Source of the DNA: Chamaecrista fasciculata | Taxonomy: Eukaryota; Streptophyta; Magnoliopsida; Fabales; Fabaceae | Direction of reading: 5' to 3' | NCBI GenBank assembly: GCA_003254925.1 | Contig: QANZ01051184.1 | Coordinates: 44,184 to 108,183, forward strand | Length of the DNA: 64,000 nucleotides | In this document: positions 53,870 to 63,929 of the stretch, one piece after another | Layout of the letters: each line of letters opens with the position of its first letter | Numbering within the stretch: position 1 is the first letter of the stretch | Notes under the pieces: model-generated | What the model was told of the DNA's origin: nothing | The model's input: the letters and a program-made list of their open reading frames with translations, nothing else | The model's database searches: none | Position numbers and translations under genes: made by a program

Positions 53870-54168
53870 TTACCCCTTGTATCTCACTCAAATTCCCCAA
53901 ATCGCGTGCCTACCAAAAAGAAATTCCCCAAATCGTGGATCAAACATCAAACTCTCCCATTCTGAAGTTATCATACATCACACCGCTTTCGTCTCCAACG
54001 CCCATTCTCTCTGTATCACTTTCGTCCCGAAAAATCCGGTACCTCCATCCATGGCTCGAAGAACGATATCGATCTTGAAGAATGGAGCACGAATTCAGAA
54101 AACAACATCTCAACCCAGGGAAAACAACAACAAAAACACGAATTCGTCTTCTTCCTTTGAAAAGGTTG
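53870..54168 (+). pseudogene. Captured 5' end of an unidentified host gene
   Basis: This plus-strand segment has much higher GC than the flanking transposon DNA. A good start context (CCATCCATGGCT, ATG at 54051) opens MARRTISILKNGARIQKTTSQ followed by an Asn/Ser-rich stretch, then a possible donor GAAAAG|GTTGGG at 54163. Beyond that the frame hits a stop at 54189-54191. I do not recognise the protein. The upstream 180 bp resembles a leader (CCCATTCTCTCTGTATCAC). I read it as first-exon plus leader sequence carried by the Pack-MULE; it could instead be non-coding. Confidence 0.45.
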
Positions 54169-54182
54169 GGATTATTGGTTTG

Positions 54183-54395
54183 GCGTTTTAGGGTTTGGAC
54201 GGCTTGGATGGCTTCGATGCTGAGAATTCGGCCTTTGACAAGAGGAGTACGGTGGGAGCGAGGGCCGGCGCCGGAGCGGACGACGGGAAGGAAGCGACGG
54301 CGAGTGGAGGAAGGGGGTTTGGTTAGGGGTTTAAGAAATGGGGTGGGGTTTTGATGAAGAAAGGTAGAAGAAGAAGAAGAATAAGAAGAAGCCAT
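54183..54395 (-). pseudogene. Captured 5' end of a THA8-like plastid PPR gene
   Basis: The minus-strand frame starts MASSYSSSSSTFLHQN (Ser-rich transit-peptide style) and reaches RSGAGPRSHRTPLVKGRILSIEAIQAVQTLKR. From memory the CGPR..RGPL.KGR.LS.EAIQ..Q.LKRA block is the start of the mature part of THA8-type short PPR proteins, chloroplast RNA-splicing factors of over 200 aa. Similarity ends after residue 71 and the frame runs on for 80 codons into antisense of the neighbouring fragment, stopping at 53940. The PPR repeats are missing, so this copy cannot make a THA8 protein. About 85 bp upstream may be captured leader. Confidence 0.6.
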
Positions 54396-54518
54396 GGATG
54401 GTTGAAGTGAGATAGATAAAAGAAGATAAGGAGCAGGGTTTCAATTAGTCTAAAGCTGTAGAGTGAAAAACTGAATGGTTTAAGAAATTTGGAGTCTCAC
54501 CAGTCACACTAAAATTAA

Positions 54519-55047
54519 GGCTAAAGTACTAATTTTGTCTCCAAATTTTATATCAACTGTCAATTTCGTCCCCAATTTTTTTTTGCTGTCAACTTTGTCC
54601 CCAAATTTTACATAAGTTGTCAATTTCATCCCCAATCTCTTTTTGCTGTCAATTTCATCCCTAAATTTTACATCAACTGTCAATTTCGTCTCCGATCTTT
54701 CACATTTTCGTCAATTTTATCATTTGACTAACTTCTTTTAATAAATTAACGACAAACTGCATCCTGTTTTTGAATCTAAGTTACGATTTGAGTTTCTTTT
54801 TCTATCAATTTTACATTATATATCGTTAGCCACATAGATTTTGTCGTCAATATTTGGCTAAAGTAAGAGCAAAGGATATAATTGACCAAAATGTGAAAGA
54901 TTAGGGACGAAATTGACAGCAAAAAAATATTAGGGACGAAATTGACAGCATGTGTAAAGTTTGGGAACGAAATTGACAGCAAAGTAAGATTGGGGACGAA
55001 ATTGACAGCAGGTGTAAAGTTTGCGGACGAAATAGATGCTTTTGCCC
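54519..55047. mobile_element. Foldback MITE (CAAAAGTA/AATTTCGTCC family), copy 3
   Basis: GGCTAAAGTACTAATTTTGTC at the left faces AAATAGATGCTTTTGCCC at the right. The arms carry repeated TGTCAATTTCGTCC and GGACGAAATTGACA units. Flanking TAAAATTAA (54510-54518) and TATAATTAA (55048-55056) differ at one base, an aged 9-bp duplication. It lies inside the Pack-MULE, next to the THA8-like leader. Confidence 0.65.
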
Positions 55048-55667
55048 TATAATTAATTTACTTTTGGCTGAAATCCCAAATTGGTCCGAGTAGTTTTAAA
55101 ATTGAGTAAACTAACAATTTGGTCTATAAAAAATCACTAAGTTGATAACTCAGTCATTGAAAGATTAAAATATACAATTTAATTGTTGAAATATCAAAAT
55201 GGTATAATTTTAGTCTCTGAAAGATTAAAAATGGTGTACTAATTAGTCATTTTTAAGGATTAAATAATATACTGTTTTAATCATTCAGGGACTAAATTGA
55301 CAGAAATTAAGCAATACCCCTTAGGTTCATGAGCTGTATATTTGTCTTTTGAGGTTCTAAGAACTATTTTGATAAAGATCATAAACTTTTGGGATTAAAG
55401 TGTAATTAAATCAGGACCTATTCAAAAGAAATCTTATGAAAAGGAAAAGGAAAGGACTTAAACGCATAAGAGAAGACTTGTTGGGAGGTTTTTGACATTT
55501 TAAGGTGGTCACAATCACATTTGCCATTAAATCCTAACGGAAATAAAGCACAGGGGACCAATTCGCTAACGGAGCAAACCACGAGGCACCAAACTGCAAA
55601 AATTTTTCTTTCAGGGTACCAAAGTGGAACCGCCCCTAACCACAGAGTACCAAACTCCAATTTACCC

Positions 55668-56042
55668 TATATACATATATACACTTTCTATTTTCTCGCT
55701 TTACGACAACTACTATATGGGTGAGTCTATAATGCAAAGTTTGATTCTTGATATGGGATGCAATGGGTTATGAGCCAATAATATAATGACACGTGGAATA
55801 GTTAGTTATGATGTGACTCCATACAGAGTTTTGATTGGTTGAAAAAATTATTATTTTTTTATTATTTTCAGCATTAAATTATATCAATGGCTATAATTAT
55901 GCCACGACAATTTAACCCATTCATGGTAAATATGCAAAAATAAATTAGGTGAACTAACAATCGGAATTGATATATGGAATTATGGATGACTAATAATAAA
56001 TAACTTATTTGATATAATAAAACAAACTTCAAAAGATCGTAG
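55668..56042. other. Spacer between the Pack-MULE and the LINE
   Basis: From 55715 the sequence GATGCAAAGTTTGATTCTTGAT-like (ATAATGCAAAGTTTGATTC) matches 51311-51345 inside the Pack-MULE, and AATTATATCAATGGCTATAATT near 55875 is the inverse of 51366-51388. An unnamed short repeat therefore occurs in both places. Confidence 0.5.
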
Positions 56043-57661
56043 AAACTAGAAACTACTACTAATGAGCCTCAGAATATTTGTAGCAGAGTGCTTGCCTCTA
56101 AATATGGGAGAGGGGAAGATTTACTTAGAGTTTGTGTTGCGAAGGATGGTGACTCTCTCCTATGGAGGGCGTTAGCTAGCTTGTGGGGAAAAATTAATTG
56201 TGGCCAGTGCTGGAGCATTGGGGATGGGAAAAAAACGTACTTTTGGACTGATGTTTGGGGAAGTGGAGATAAATGCCTTCTTGAGGATATTGTTATGTCC
56301 TTACCTATGAAAGAATTGAATCATACTGTGGCTGAAATGGTTACCCCTGCTGGTTTTTGGAACTTGAATCACCTAAGGCCTATTTTGGGTGACGGAGTTC
56401 AACGGTTCTTAGCTGAAGTTGTGCCTTGTGATAGGTTGGGGGAGGATCGGATTAAATGGCTTTCTAAGGGGAGTGGCAAGTTTACTGTTAAGTCTGCCTA
56501 TAATCTAATCAGTAGGAATTACCCTTTCAATGACAATTTTAGAGCTATATGGAAACTTAATGTCCCTGAAAGAGTCAAACTATTTATTTGGAAACTTGCA
56601 CATGACAGGCTGCTTACCAGAGAAAGATGTAGTGTATGGTTTGGGTCCTCGGACAGATGTCCTGTTTGCCCGGATTGTGTGGAGACCGCTCTCCATGTGT
56701 TGCGGGACTGTCCTGCTGTGTCCTCCCTGTGGAAAAAATTTTTGATTCCCAGTCAACTTAACAGTTTTTATAATAATGTTAATACTATAAATTGGGTGAC
56801 TCTTAATTTATCTAACTCTTTTTCTGATGGTCTAACCTTTGATTGGAAACAGATGTGGGCTATGAACACCTGGAACATTTGGAGATGGAGGAATGATGCT
56901 CTCTTCAATGCCAGCCAAAACAAACCTAGGGATTTATATCTCAGTGCCATATCTGCAATTCAGGAGTATAATAATTGTTGTGATTTTCTCAATGTAGGTT
57001 TGGAAACAATTGGAAAACACAGTGTCTGCATTACCTGGGAAAGACCGGATGACGGCTGGTTAAAGCTGAACACGGACGGAGCTTGTGATCGGGTACGTGG
57101 TCGCTCTGGTTGTGGTGGCCTGCTGAGGAACTCTGATGGAGCTTGGGTAATGGGTTTCTCGAAATTCCTGGGCAGCTGTTCGGTCCTAAAGGCTGAAGCC
57201 TGGGGACTTATGGAGGGCATTCTCTGTGCTTTCGAAATCGGGACTTCAAAACTGCAGATTGAGAGCGACTCATCTTTGCTTGTCAGCGCAGTGTTGGAGG
57301 CGAGACCGCTGGGAGCGGACGTTGACGGCGTGGTTCGGCACATTGTCGACCTGCTCAGACGCTTCGATGATTGGACACTCAGGCATGTCTGGCGGGAGGC
57401 TAATGGTAGTGCCGATCATCTGGCAGCGGTGGGTCGGGATGATTCAACTTCTGTGGAGGTGATTCGCTACCTTGAGCCGCCGGCCGGAATCTCGCTGGTT
57501 CTGCTGCGCGACATCGTTGGCGTTGGTAGGGATAGAAATGTTAGGCAGGTTTCGCTGGCTGTGTAGTGCTAAGCGTGGCTTCGTCTGATGGTGTTGTTTT
57601 TTTTGGTTTTTGTTCGTTTTGTGTTGTGGGCCTAGCCCACCGTAGCTTACCAAAAAAAAAA
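56043..57661 (+). mobile_element. 5'-truncated LINE with intact zf-RVT and RNase H frame
   Basis: One frame is open from 56043 (after TAG at 56040) to TAG at 57564-57566. It has no true start, since the conserved reading NICSRVLASKYG begins before any ATG. Around codons 130-216 (counting from 56088) is a zf-RVT region (FTVKSAYNLI, WKLNVPERVKLFIWKLAHDRL, CPVCPDCVETALHVLRDC). Around 325-460 is an RNase H domain with the acidic set NTDGA, KAEAWG, ESDS and SADHLA. This is the tail of an L1-type plant ORF2; endonuclease and reverse transcriptase are missing. The 3' region ends in an A run at about 57651-57661. The undamaged frame suggests a recent insertion. Confidence 0.85.
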
Positions 57662-58887
57662 ATAGATATGTTTGTTTTTACCAAAAAAAAAAAGATATGT
57701 TTGTTTGTTTGTTTAGATAGTTACTTTCAACAAATATATTTATCTGGTTCAAAAGATCACTTCATTTAATCTGACCAGGTACATTTTTTTAAAATTTTGA
57801 AATTAAAAATTAAAATTAATATGATTGAATTTCCATCTCCAAATCTTATATATATATATCACACATAATAACATATATACAAATTTTATTTAATTGTGTA
57901 ATTTAGATTCTATAATATATACAATTACAATGAAATACTCTCCATATTATCTAATGTGAGACTCTGTGACAAACTATTCAACAATAGCTATTTGAGTGGA
58001 AAAATAAAAAATTAAACCAATAAAAATTAAGTCTAGTGGAAGAACATTTGTCCCTCACAAAGTGAGAATACAGTTCAAACTCTGGTTGAAAGATGTATAT
58101 ATGTTTAATGTCTAAAAAAGTCTCAAGAAATATTATCTGTGTGGACTGGAGGATATCTATGAAAAAAAGGGAACATTATATTGGAGAAGGAGATAAAAAT
58201 GTAAGAGGTGAGGTGTTAATAATGAATTGGTAAATTGAATTTAATGGGATCAATGAATGAAAGGAATTGAAAATAGATGTGTAATGGAGAGTAGTGGGGT
58301 AAAAAAAGGTGGAGAAGGGTGATAATAGAGATGAGATATATATGTGACCCAACACAATGAATGATTTGATAGATTTTGATTTGGAGTTATTAGTTGAACC
58401 AAGACACTCATTTTATATATATCGTACTCAATGCTCAGCTCATGTATATATATATTTATATGTCCGAATCAGAGCCCACAGCCCACAGCCCACAGCTAGC
58501 TACCCCTTTAATTTATTATTTTTGGGTTTTTCTATATTACAAAAACATTTACACTCACTCACTCTCTCTCTCTCTCTGATCTCTAATTAGTAATTAACAA
58601 TATTATTGTAATTAGTACTTACAATTTAGTAGCCTTATATGACACAATCATCTCTTATCCTTGTACCTTTAATTTTTCTCTATTTTGTCTCTTCTCCATC
58701 CATGGATCCCTTAGCTTGCAATTAATTATATAAAGGATGAGTGATATATCCATATATCATATTTAATCTCTGTCCCAAAACCAAAACTCTGCTAGCTACT
58801 TCACTGCATCATTTCAGTATACTCTTGAATATATCGAATCTTTAAGTAATCTTGTTCTTCTTCAGTACTATGCAGTGATCTGCAGCC
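57662..58887. other. Upstream region of the ARGOS-like gene
   Basis: AT-rich DNA with a second A run followed by GATATGTTTGTTTG near 57691, then no gene. At 58477-58497 CCCACAG is repeated three times. A CT-repeat (58560-58578) precedes the gene. Several frames here are simple-sequence artefacts. Confidence 0.45.
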
Positions 58888-58908
58888 ATGGTGGAGGTTG
58901 ACATTTAA
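58888..58908 (+). promoter_or_regulatory. Six-codon uORF before the ARGOS-like start
   Basis: GCCATGG gives an ATG in strong plant context at 58888. The frame (MVEVDI) stops at 58906-58908, 16 bp before the ATG of the main frame at 58925, which has a weaker context. If the leader contains this segment, scanning ribosomes would meet the uORF first and main-frame output would depend on reinitiation or leaky scanning. Confidence 0.5.
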
Positions 58909-58924
58909 CACAAGAATCAAGGAG

Positions 58925-59155
58925 ATGTATGTGTGTATAGATAGATCAAGAGAGAGATATATGTTGAAGTTGTCATCATCAGTGATGGTTTTGGCATTTC
59001 TGACACTGTGTATTGTGGTGCTACCATTGGTGTTGCCTCCTCTTCCACCTCCTCCTTTTCTCCTTCTCTTTCTTCCTATTCTCATCTTCTTTCTTCTTCT
59101 CTTCTTTGCTTTCTCTTCTTCTAACCTTCCCAATCTCTCTCTTCTCTCTTCTTAA
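58925..59155 (+). CDS. ARGOS/OSR-family organ-size protein (76 aa)
   Basis: Proteins of this family sit in the endoplasmic reticulum membrane, promote organ growth and reduce ethylene sensitivity; this is family knowledge. The frame starts at ATG 58925 (MYVCIDRSRERYML). An upstream in-frame TTG is not a plant start, and a later in-frame ATG (residue 13) is possible. The OSR motif is clear: hydrophobic segment (about 17-36), LPPLPPPP (37-44), then a second hydrophobic segment LLLFLPILIFFLLLFFAF (about 46-63) and a short polar tail. The length fits ARGOS-like proteins. No intron is needed. The antisense frame over the same bases is a shadow. Confidence 0.82.
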   Translation: MYVCIDRSRERYMLKLSSSVMVLAFLTLCIVVLPLVLPPLPPPPFLLLFLPILIFFLLLFFAFSSSNLPNLSLLSS

Positions 59156-60423
59156 TTCATCCATCATATCTATATCTCTATATATTTCATAACTTCTTAA
59201 TTAGATCATATGTATGTACATCTATGTCTTTTCATTTTATTTCTTATATATACTGCACCTTCTTTTCATTTCCCTTGTACTCATCACAACTGTGTTCAAT
59301 ACTTTTATTTGCTTAATTGGTTGCTACCTGCTGCCTATATATATAATTATATATGTTCATTTAATTCAAATCCAGTACTAATAGGCTAATATAATAGCTA
59401 CGTTTAGTTCATCAACAATACTCAATTTAATTTTATTACTGTCAACACAATAAAATTTATCAGTTTCAGAATTCCTTTAATTTTCATGTACGTACGCCGC
59501 CTTCGAATAAATTTCTGACACGGCCGGTGAGAGGAGGAATTGATATATATATATATATATATGTATAAAACTTAAGTAAAGTTCCTTACTCTTATTTGCT
59601 ATAAGATTCTTCCCATTACAAGTTTGATTTGTTGGTGACTTTGTTCAATTTGTTGTGGTTATCCGACATTAATTAATGCTGAGTCGAGTCTGAATCAATT
59701 AATATAAATCTCCGGAATTACGTTAATTTGAGTGGATTCGATGGAATCAATAATAGTGGGCGGGAATTAGTCAAAAGTTACCGTACGTTAAGGTTTTTGA
59801 AACGACATCGTTAGTTGGTTTGTTGAATGGGAAGGCGTGAAGTCATGGAAGGAGGCAGGCATGTACCAAGTTCAAACTTTCATGATTTCATCTATCTGTC
59901 ATGCAAATTGAAAACATGATAATTAGTCAGACCACCATATATATGCACCATGTAATCATATATTATATGCATGTATGAACACGATCCATCCAAATTAATT
60001 ATATCCAACAATTTCTAACTCATCAGATCTTATGTGATCTTAGTTAGTCTTAATTGACTAATAATGACTGGATATACATCAGTTACGAAGAGTACTTATG
60101 ACTTATCAAAGTATGTACAAATTAAATTAAAAGCCAAATGAAGTGAATTTATTTAAAGTTTTCATCTTTTGAGCGTGTCTTTAATTATAGTTGGATTCAA
60201 TGTACTTCGTGACCCCGTTGTCTCAATCTTATGTATATAAGAGTGATATTGTCAAAGCTTCATTTTCAAAAGTGAGAAAAAGAGAGAGAGAGAGAGAGGA
60301 TCCGAGGGGACGATTAATTAGACTGTTTCAAAAAGAAAGTGATGGATATATGGTACATTGGTACTACTGAAACTGAAAACTACAAAATGATTGCACTTTG
60401 CAGCCTAATTACACATATACCAT
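59156..60423. other. 3' flank of the ARGOS-like gene and AT-rich spacer
   Basis: AT tract at about 59542-59562 and a GA microsatellite at about 60281-60298. No gene is seen. Confidence 0.4.
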
Positions 60424-60890
60424 TCAACTTGTAATTAACTCTAGCTCTGATCGATTATATGAAGTACCAACAGCAAATGCTGCTCCAAGGCGACCAAAAC
60501 TAGATTTAAAAACTAGAATCCAACAAAAAATTATGTGGAAGCAAAGAGTAAATAGAGAACTCAAGATTAGGGGAGTGGTCAAACTCTGCATAAGATAGTA
60601 TTTAATGAGGACTTGAAGTGTTGCATAACCAAAGAGAGCAGGAATCAACACACACAACAAATTTTCCTGCCTCTTGTGAAATTAAAGGATCTTGACCAAG
60701 AAAAACAAGTAGCCTCCCCAAATTAATCCACAGGAGGCACACAGGAAGGCAACATAAAACAATAGAGAAGATACCAGTGTGAATATGAACACCAAATTTT
60801 TTATATTGTTGAGCTCCATATGCTTGCCCACATAGAGTTTCCAATGCACATGACAGTCCAAACTGAATCAGATGTACAGAATACATACAA
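60424..60890 (-). pseudogene. MATE (DETOXIFICATION) transporter fragment with frameshift
   Basis: MATE proteins export metabolites and toxins across plant membranes using proton gradients. One minus-strand frame from 60886 reads FGLSCALETLCGQAYGAQQYKKFGVHIHTGIFS...LVFLGQDPLISQEAGKF, the highly conserved early part of plant MATE proteins. At about 60650 the reading must shift frame to continue VLIPALFGYATLQVLIKYYLMQSLTTPLILSS...CWILVFKSSFGRLGAA, which runs to about 60430 and stops matching. Only about 150 of about 480-500 residues are present, with no N-terminal methionine exon and no C-terminal half. I judge it a broken fragment, probably from duplication or capture. No introns are needed within it. 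Confidence 0.75.
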
Positions 60891-61138
60891 AATGAAATGA
60901 GTTCTCAAGCAAAACTGAGGATAAGAATCCACAATCCACAACCCACACGCCATAAGCCATGCCATAGGGATGATTATTATTACTTGTATTTTGTATATAT
61001 ATATATCTACGCATTTAATTATATATGCTTAACAAATAATTAAAATCATTCATAAATATATATTAGCTAGCGCGGCAGCAAGACTTGCAACCATATATAT
61101 ATTCACACAATTGAATTTGAGGCGACAAGTTATATATC
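60891..61138. other. Spacer
   Basis: ATCCACAATCCACAACCCACA near 60927 and AT-rich DNA. No gene. Confidence 0.35.
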
Positions 61139-61556
61139 AGGTAAATTATACTTTGGTATCCTATGGTTTGGTCATATTTTGCTTTGATACCCTGTAGTTT
61201 AAAAAATGACACTTTGGTATTTTCCATTAACACTTTGGTACCCTTTGGAGCTATTTTGTAATTTTAACCATAATAAGTTTTGCAAAAATTATATATTGAT
61301 CCCTAATATTTTCAGAAAATTACAAATAGGTCCCTAATTACATATTATCTAGGAACTAAAATGAAAACTTTAAAAAAAATTGGGGTCAATATGTATTTTT
61401 TGAAAAAAATTTATGGCTAAAATTACAAAATAACTCCAAAGAGTACCAAAGTGTTAATGGAGAATACCACAGGATACCAAAGTGTCATTTTTTAAACTAC
61501 AGAGTACCAAAGTGAAATATAACCAAATCACAAGATACCAAAGTGTATTTTATCCT
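61139..61556. mobile_element. GGGTAAAT-family MITE, copy 5
   Basis: A foldback with the same plan as 4278 and 17880: AGGTAAATTATACTTTGGTATCC at the left, complement at the right, and the conserved GGAGCTATTTTGTAATTTTAACC core. It has more substitutions and the flanks no longer show an exact 9-mer pair. Confidence 0.65.
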
Positions 61557-62310
61557 ATATACTATATTGCTCATCATTAATCTGTTATATTAAGCATATA
61601 TAACGTTGTACAAAATTAGTATAGGACTTTTTTGTTCGGAAAATAATGAATATATATATATATAAATAGGCCAGGGAAATAAAAATATACAAGAATAATT
61701 AATGAATAGTGAATAATTTAGTTGGTGGGGGCCACATTGGGGGGTAGACCCATGAAAGCAAGGGATTGATGGGTGCCATCCCTATGCCACGTAAGCCATT
61801 TGCCTTATGTCTGTAATTTGCAAAAGTAGGAAACACAGAGACACAAAGGGACGCATGGCTTGTGTTTATGTTTGTGTTTGTGTTTGGCCTACCCCAAACC
61901 ATATTTAAGCATTACCATATATCAGCGTAATATAAGCACATGATGCATATATATTAAGGGTCACAAGCATTCACTTTTTTTGCATCCACTCAAACGGCCC
62001 ATCAATTTTCGTCTTTATCTCCCATATTCGTTATCAACTAAGTTTGTTTTCTATAACCATTTACGATCGATTCATTTTATTTGAATTTAATATGTTCACA
62101 AGTCACAGCATACAGTAATAAAATTTTCAGGCAACTGTCTTCTTGAAATTTAAACTCAAAATCTTCAATAAAATTAAACTATTGTATCATCGCATCCCTT
62201 AACTAGTTAATTTACCCAATATAATTATTTATCCATTTCTACGGCACCCTTATATATTTGGACTGTCACCTCACCTCTCTCTTTATATATATCTCACTCA
62301 CATCACATGC
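61557..62310. other. AT-rich intergenic DNA
   Basis: Includes a less AT-rich stretch at about 61715-61910 with a repeated GTTTGTGTTTGTG. No recognisable gene or RNA. Confidence 0.35.
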
Positions 62311-63160
62311 TATCCACGTGACTCAAATCTAGGATCAAGTTTACATATAATTATTTATATATTTTAATTTTTACTTAATAAAAAAACATTAGTTTTCTTT
62401 TTTTTTTCTAAGAGTGTTTTATTAAATGATAAAAATTAAATAAGAGTGTTTTATTACAATAAAATTAAAAACACATGTTTTATTAATGTACACGTAATTA
62501 ACTATTGATACTTATTAAGATTGGTTAGATCAAATTTGAAAATAGCTTGGCCAAAAAATTTTGAAAATAATTATAGAAATTAGTTAATATATATGTGGGA
62601 AGGGAAGATTGACAACTAATACATGCATCACAAAATGGGAAATTGAGATTAGGTGGGTGAGCATGCATGCGTGCGCACGTGCCAAGTGGAGGAGTCCCAC
62701 ACACACTTAACTTATTACGAAAGTTTCATGTATGTACATGCATGATTAAATATTTAGGTGGGATCCTTAATTGACTTATTAATTAAGTACATAATTATAC
62801 TTAAATATCTATGAGCCTTCATTCGTTTCAGTCTCAGCGATCACTATCTGTTTAATTTTAAGTTTATCTATCTATAGTAGTAGTGGCCTTCAATTTTCCG
62901 TTGCCTCAACTTGTTTATACTAATATCTAATCTAATATATTTAACATTTTAAGCTTCTGCGCCTCACACGTGTCGCTTCCTCATCTCACCTTGCCAAATT
63001 CTTCTGCTCAAATCTTGACACGTACCCAATTTCCATTTCAAATTCTTCTCCCGCCAATCTTATTCTTCCCATCTCCCATCTTCCCATTTCCTCACCACGT
63101 GTCATCTTCTCATTTATTTTTCTTTTTCTACTTTCACTCTCCATCTGACACGTGTCCAAC
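62311..63160 (+). promoter_or_regulatory. G-box-rich promoter of the gene at the window end
   Basis: CACGTG occurs at 62315, 62676, 62967, 63096 and 63149, and ACACGTAC at 63018. Four of the sites have GTGTC or GACAC next to the core (ABRE-like). In AT-rich DNA CACGTG should be rarer than one per 4 kb, so five in about 840 bp is a strong enrichment. Light (HY5, PIF) or ABA (ABF) bZIP/bHLH control is a reasonable inference. Confidence 0.55.
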
Positions 63161-63489
63161 CTTTTCTTTTTCAATTTTCCTATCCTCCTCCTCAGGTTCC
63201 ATTGGCTCAGATTCACAAACCATTTTGAATTTTAAATTTCAAAAGCAGCGATTTCTCATTCCTTTTGTCTACCATTTAACCAAGATTCCATCTTCCTCAC
63301 CAACTACTCAACATTTCCTCTGCTCTTTCTCATTTCTTCTCATCCTCATTTCTAAATAACCCAGCGTTTCATCGACTTTCCTCTTCTACCCCCTCAAAAT
63401 CGCTTGGATTCTCATTTCACAGGCGACGACAAGCTCCGTTCTACCCCCTTGCGGAAAACGTGAAAAAGCATTCCTTCGAGCACCATCCT

Positions 63490-63564
63490 AACCCATCTTC
63501 CTCATTTCCATTTGAACCCATCTTCCTCATTTCCATTTGAACCCATCTTCCTCATCTCCATTTG
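63490..63564 (+). repeat. 25-bp tandem repeat, three copies, in a leader
   Basis: The unit AACCCATCTTCCTCATTTCC-ATTTG occurs at 63490, 63515 and 63540; the third copy has one change. CATTCCTTCGAGCACCA also occurs twice nearby (63469 and 63571). The region is pyrimidine-rich and probably belongs to the 5' leader of the next gene. Confidence 0.75.
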
Positions 63565-63929
63565 CTTTCCATTCCTTCGAGCACCAAAATTTTCGAGCAC
63601 CAAAAAATTTCGACACTGCGCATTTCTTCATTCCTTCGCCATTCTCAGCCCGACCTTCGATTCTGACCTTCGCCACTCCAAATTCGTTCCACCTTCAATG
63701 AGTATTTGATAAATTTGTTATTATGCTATCAAATATGAATTGGTCAGTGGGTATTATTTGATTGTGAAGCATTCTTTTATCATTTTAATTGTATTTTATT
63801 TATGAGATTGTGAAGCGAAAGAGCATGCGTTGTTTTTCTCTTCCATATTGCAGCTTGCAATTTTAGAATTGGGAGGAGGCAGCAACTTTACAAGATTTAC
63901 AAGCAGAATTGAAGAAGAAAAAGAAGAAG

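Larger units (their letters stand above)
50856..55667. mobile_element. Pack-MULE-like element carrying host gene fragments
   Basis: A 4812-bp element begins GGGTAAATTGCAGTTTGG and ends with the near complement CCAAACTCCAATTTACCC. The 9-mer TATATACAT at 50847-50855 is repeated exactly at 55668-55676. The left arm (to about 51303) and right arm (from about 55337) are inverted copies sharing TCCGTTAG..ATTTAACGG and CCCAACAAGTCTTCTC; the right arm lacks about 110 bp. No transposase frame is seen. Inside are a PIF/Harbinger-like element (51465-53508), two truncated host gene 5' regions (about 53870-54480) and a foldback MITE (54519-55047). Arms, duplication and captured gene ends together define a Pack-MULE. 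Confidence 0.8.

Noticed and set aside
53877..54191. 104-codon plus-strand frame read as a full gene
   Set aside because: Only the part from the ATG at 54051 has a good start context, the frame ends just past a probable junction, and the segment sits between transposon arms; kept only as a captured fragment.
58801..59133. 110-codon minus-strand Arg/Lys-rich frame
   Set aside because: Antisense of the ARGOS-like gene; its composition follows from the Pro/Leu/Phe-rich sense strand.
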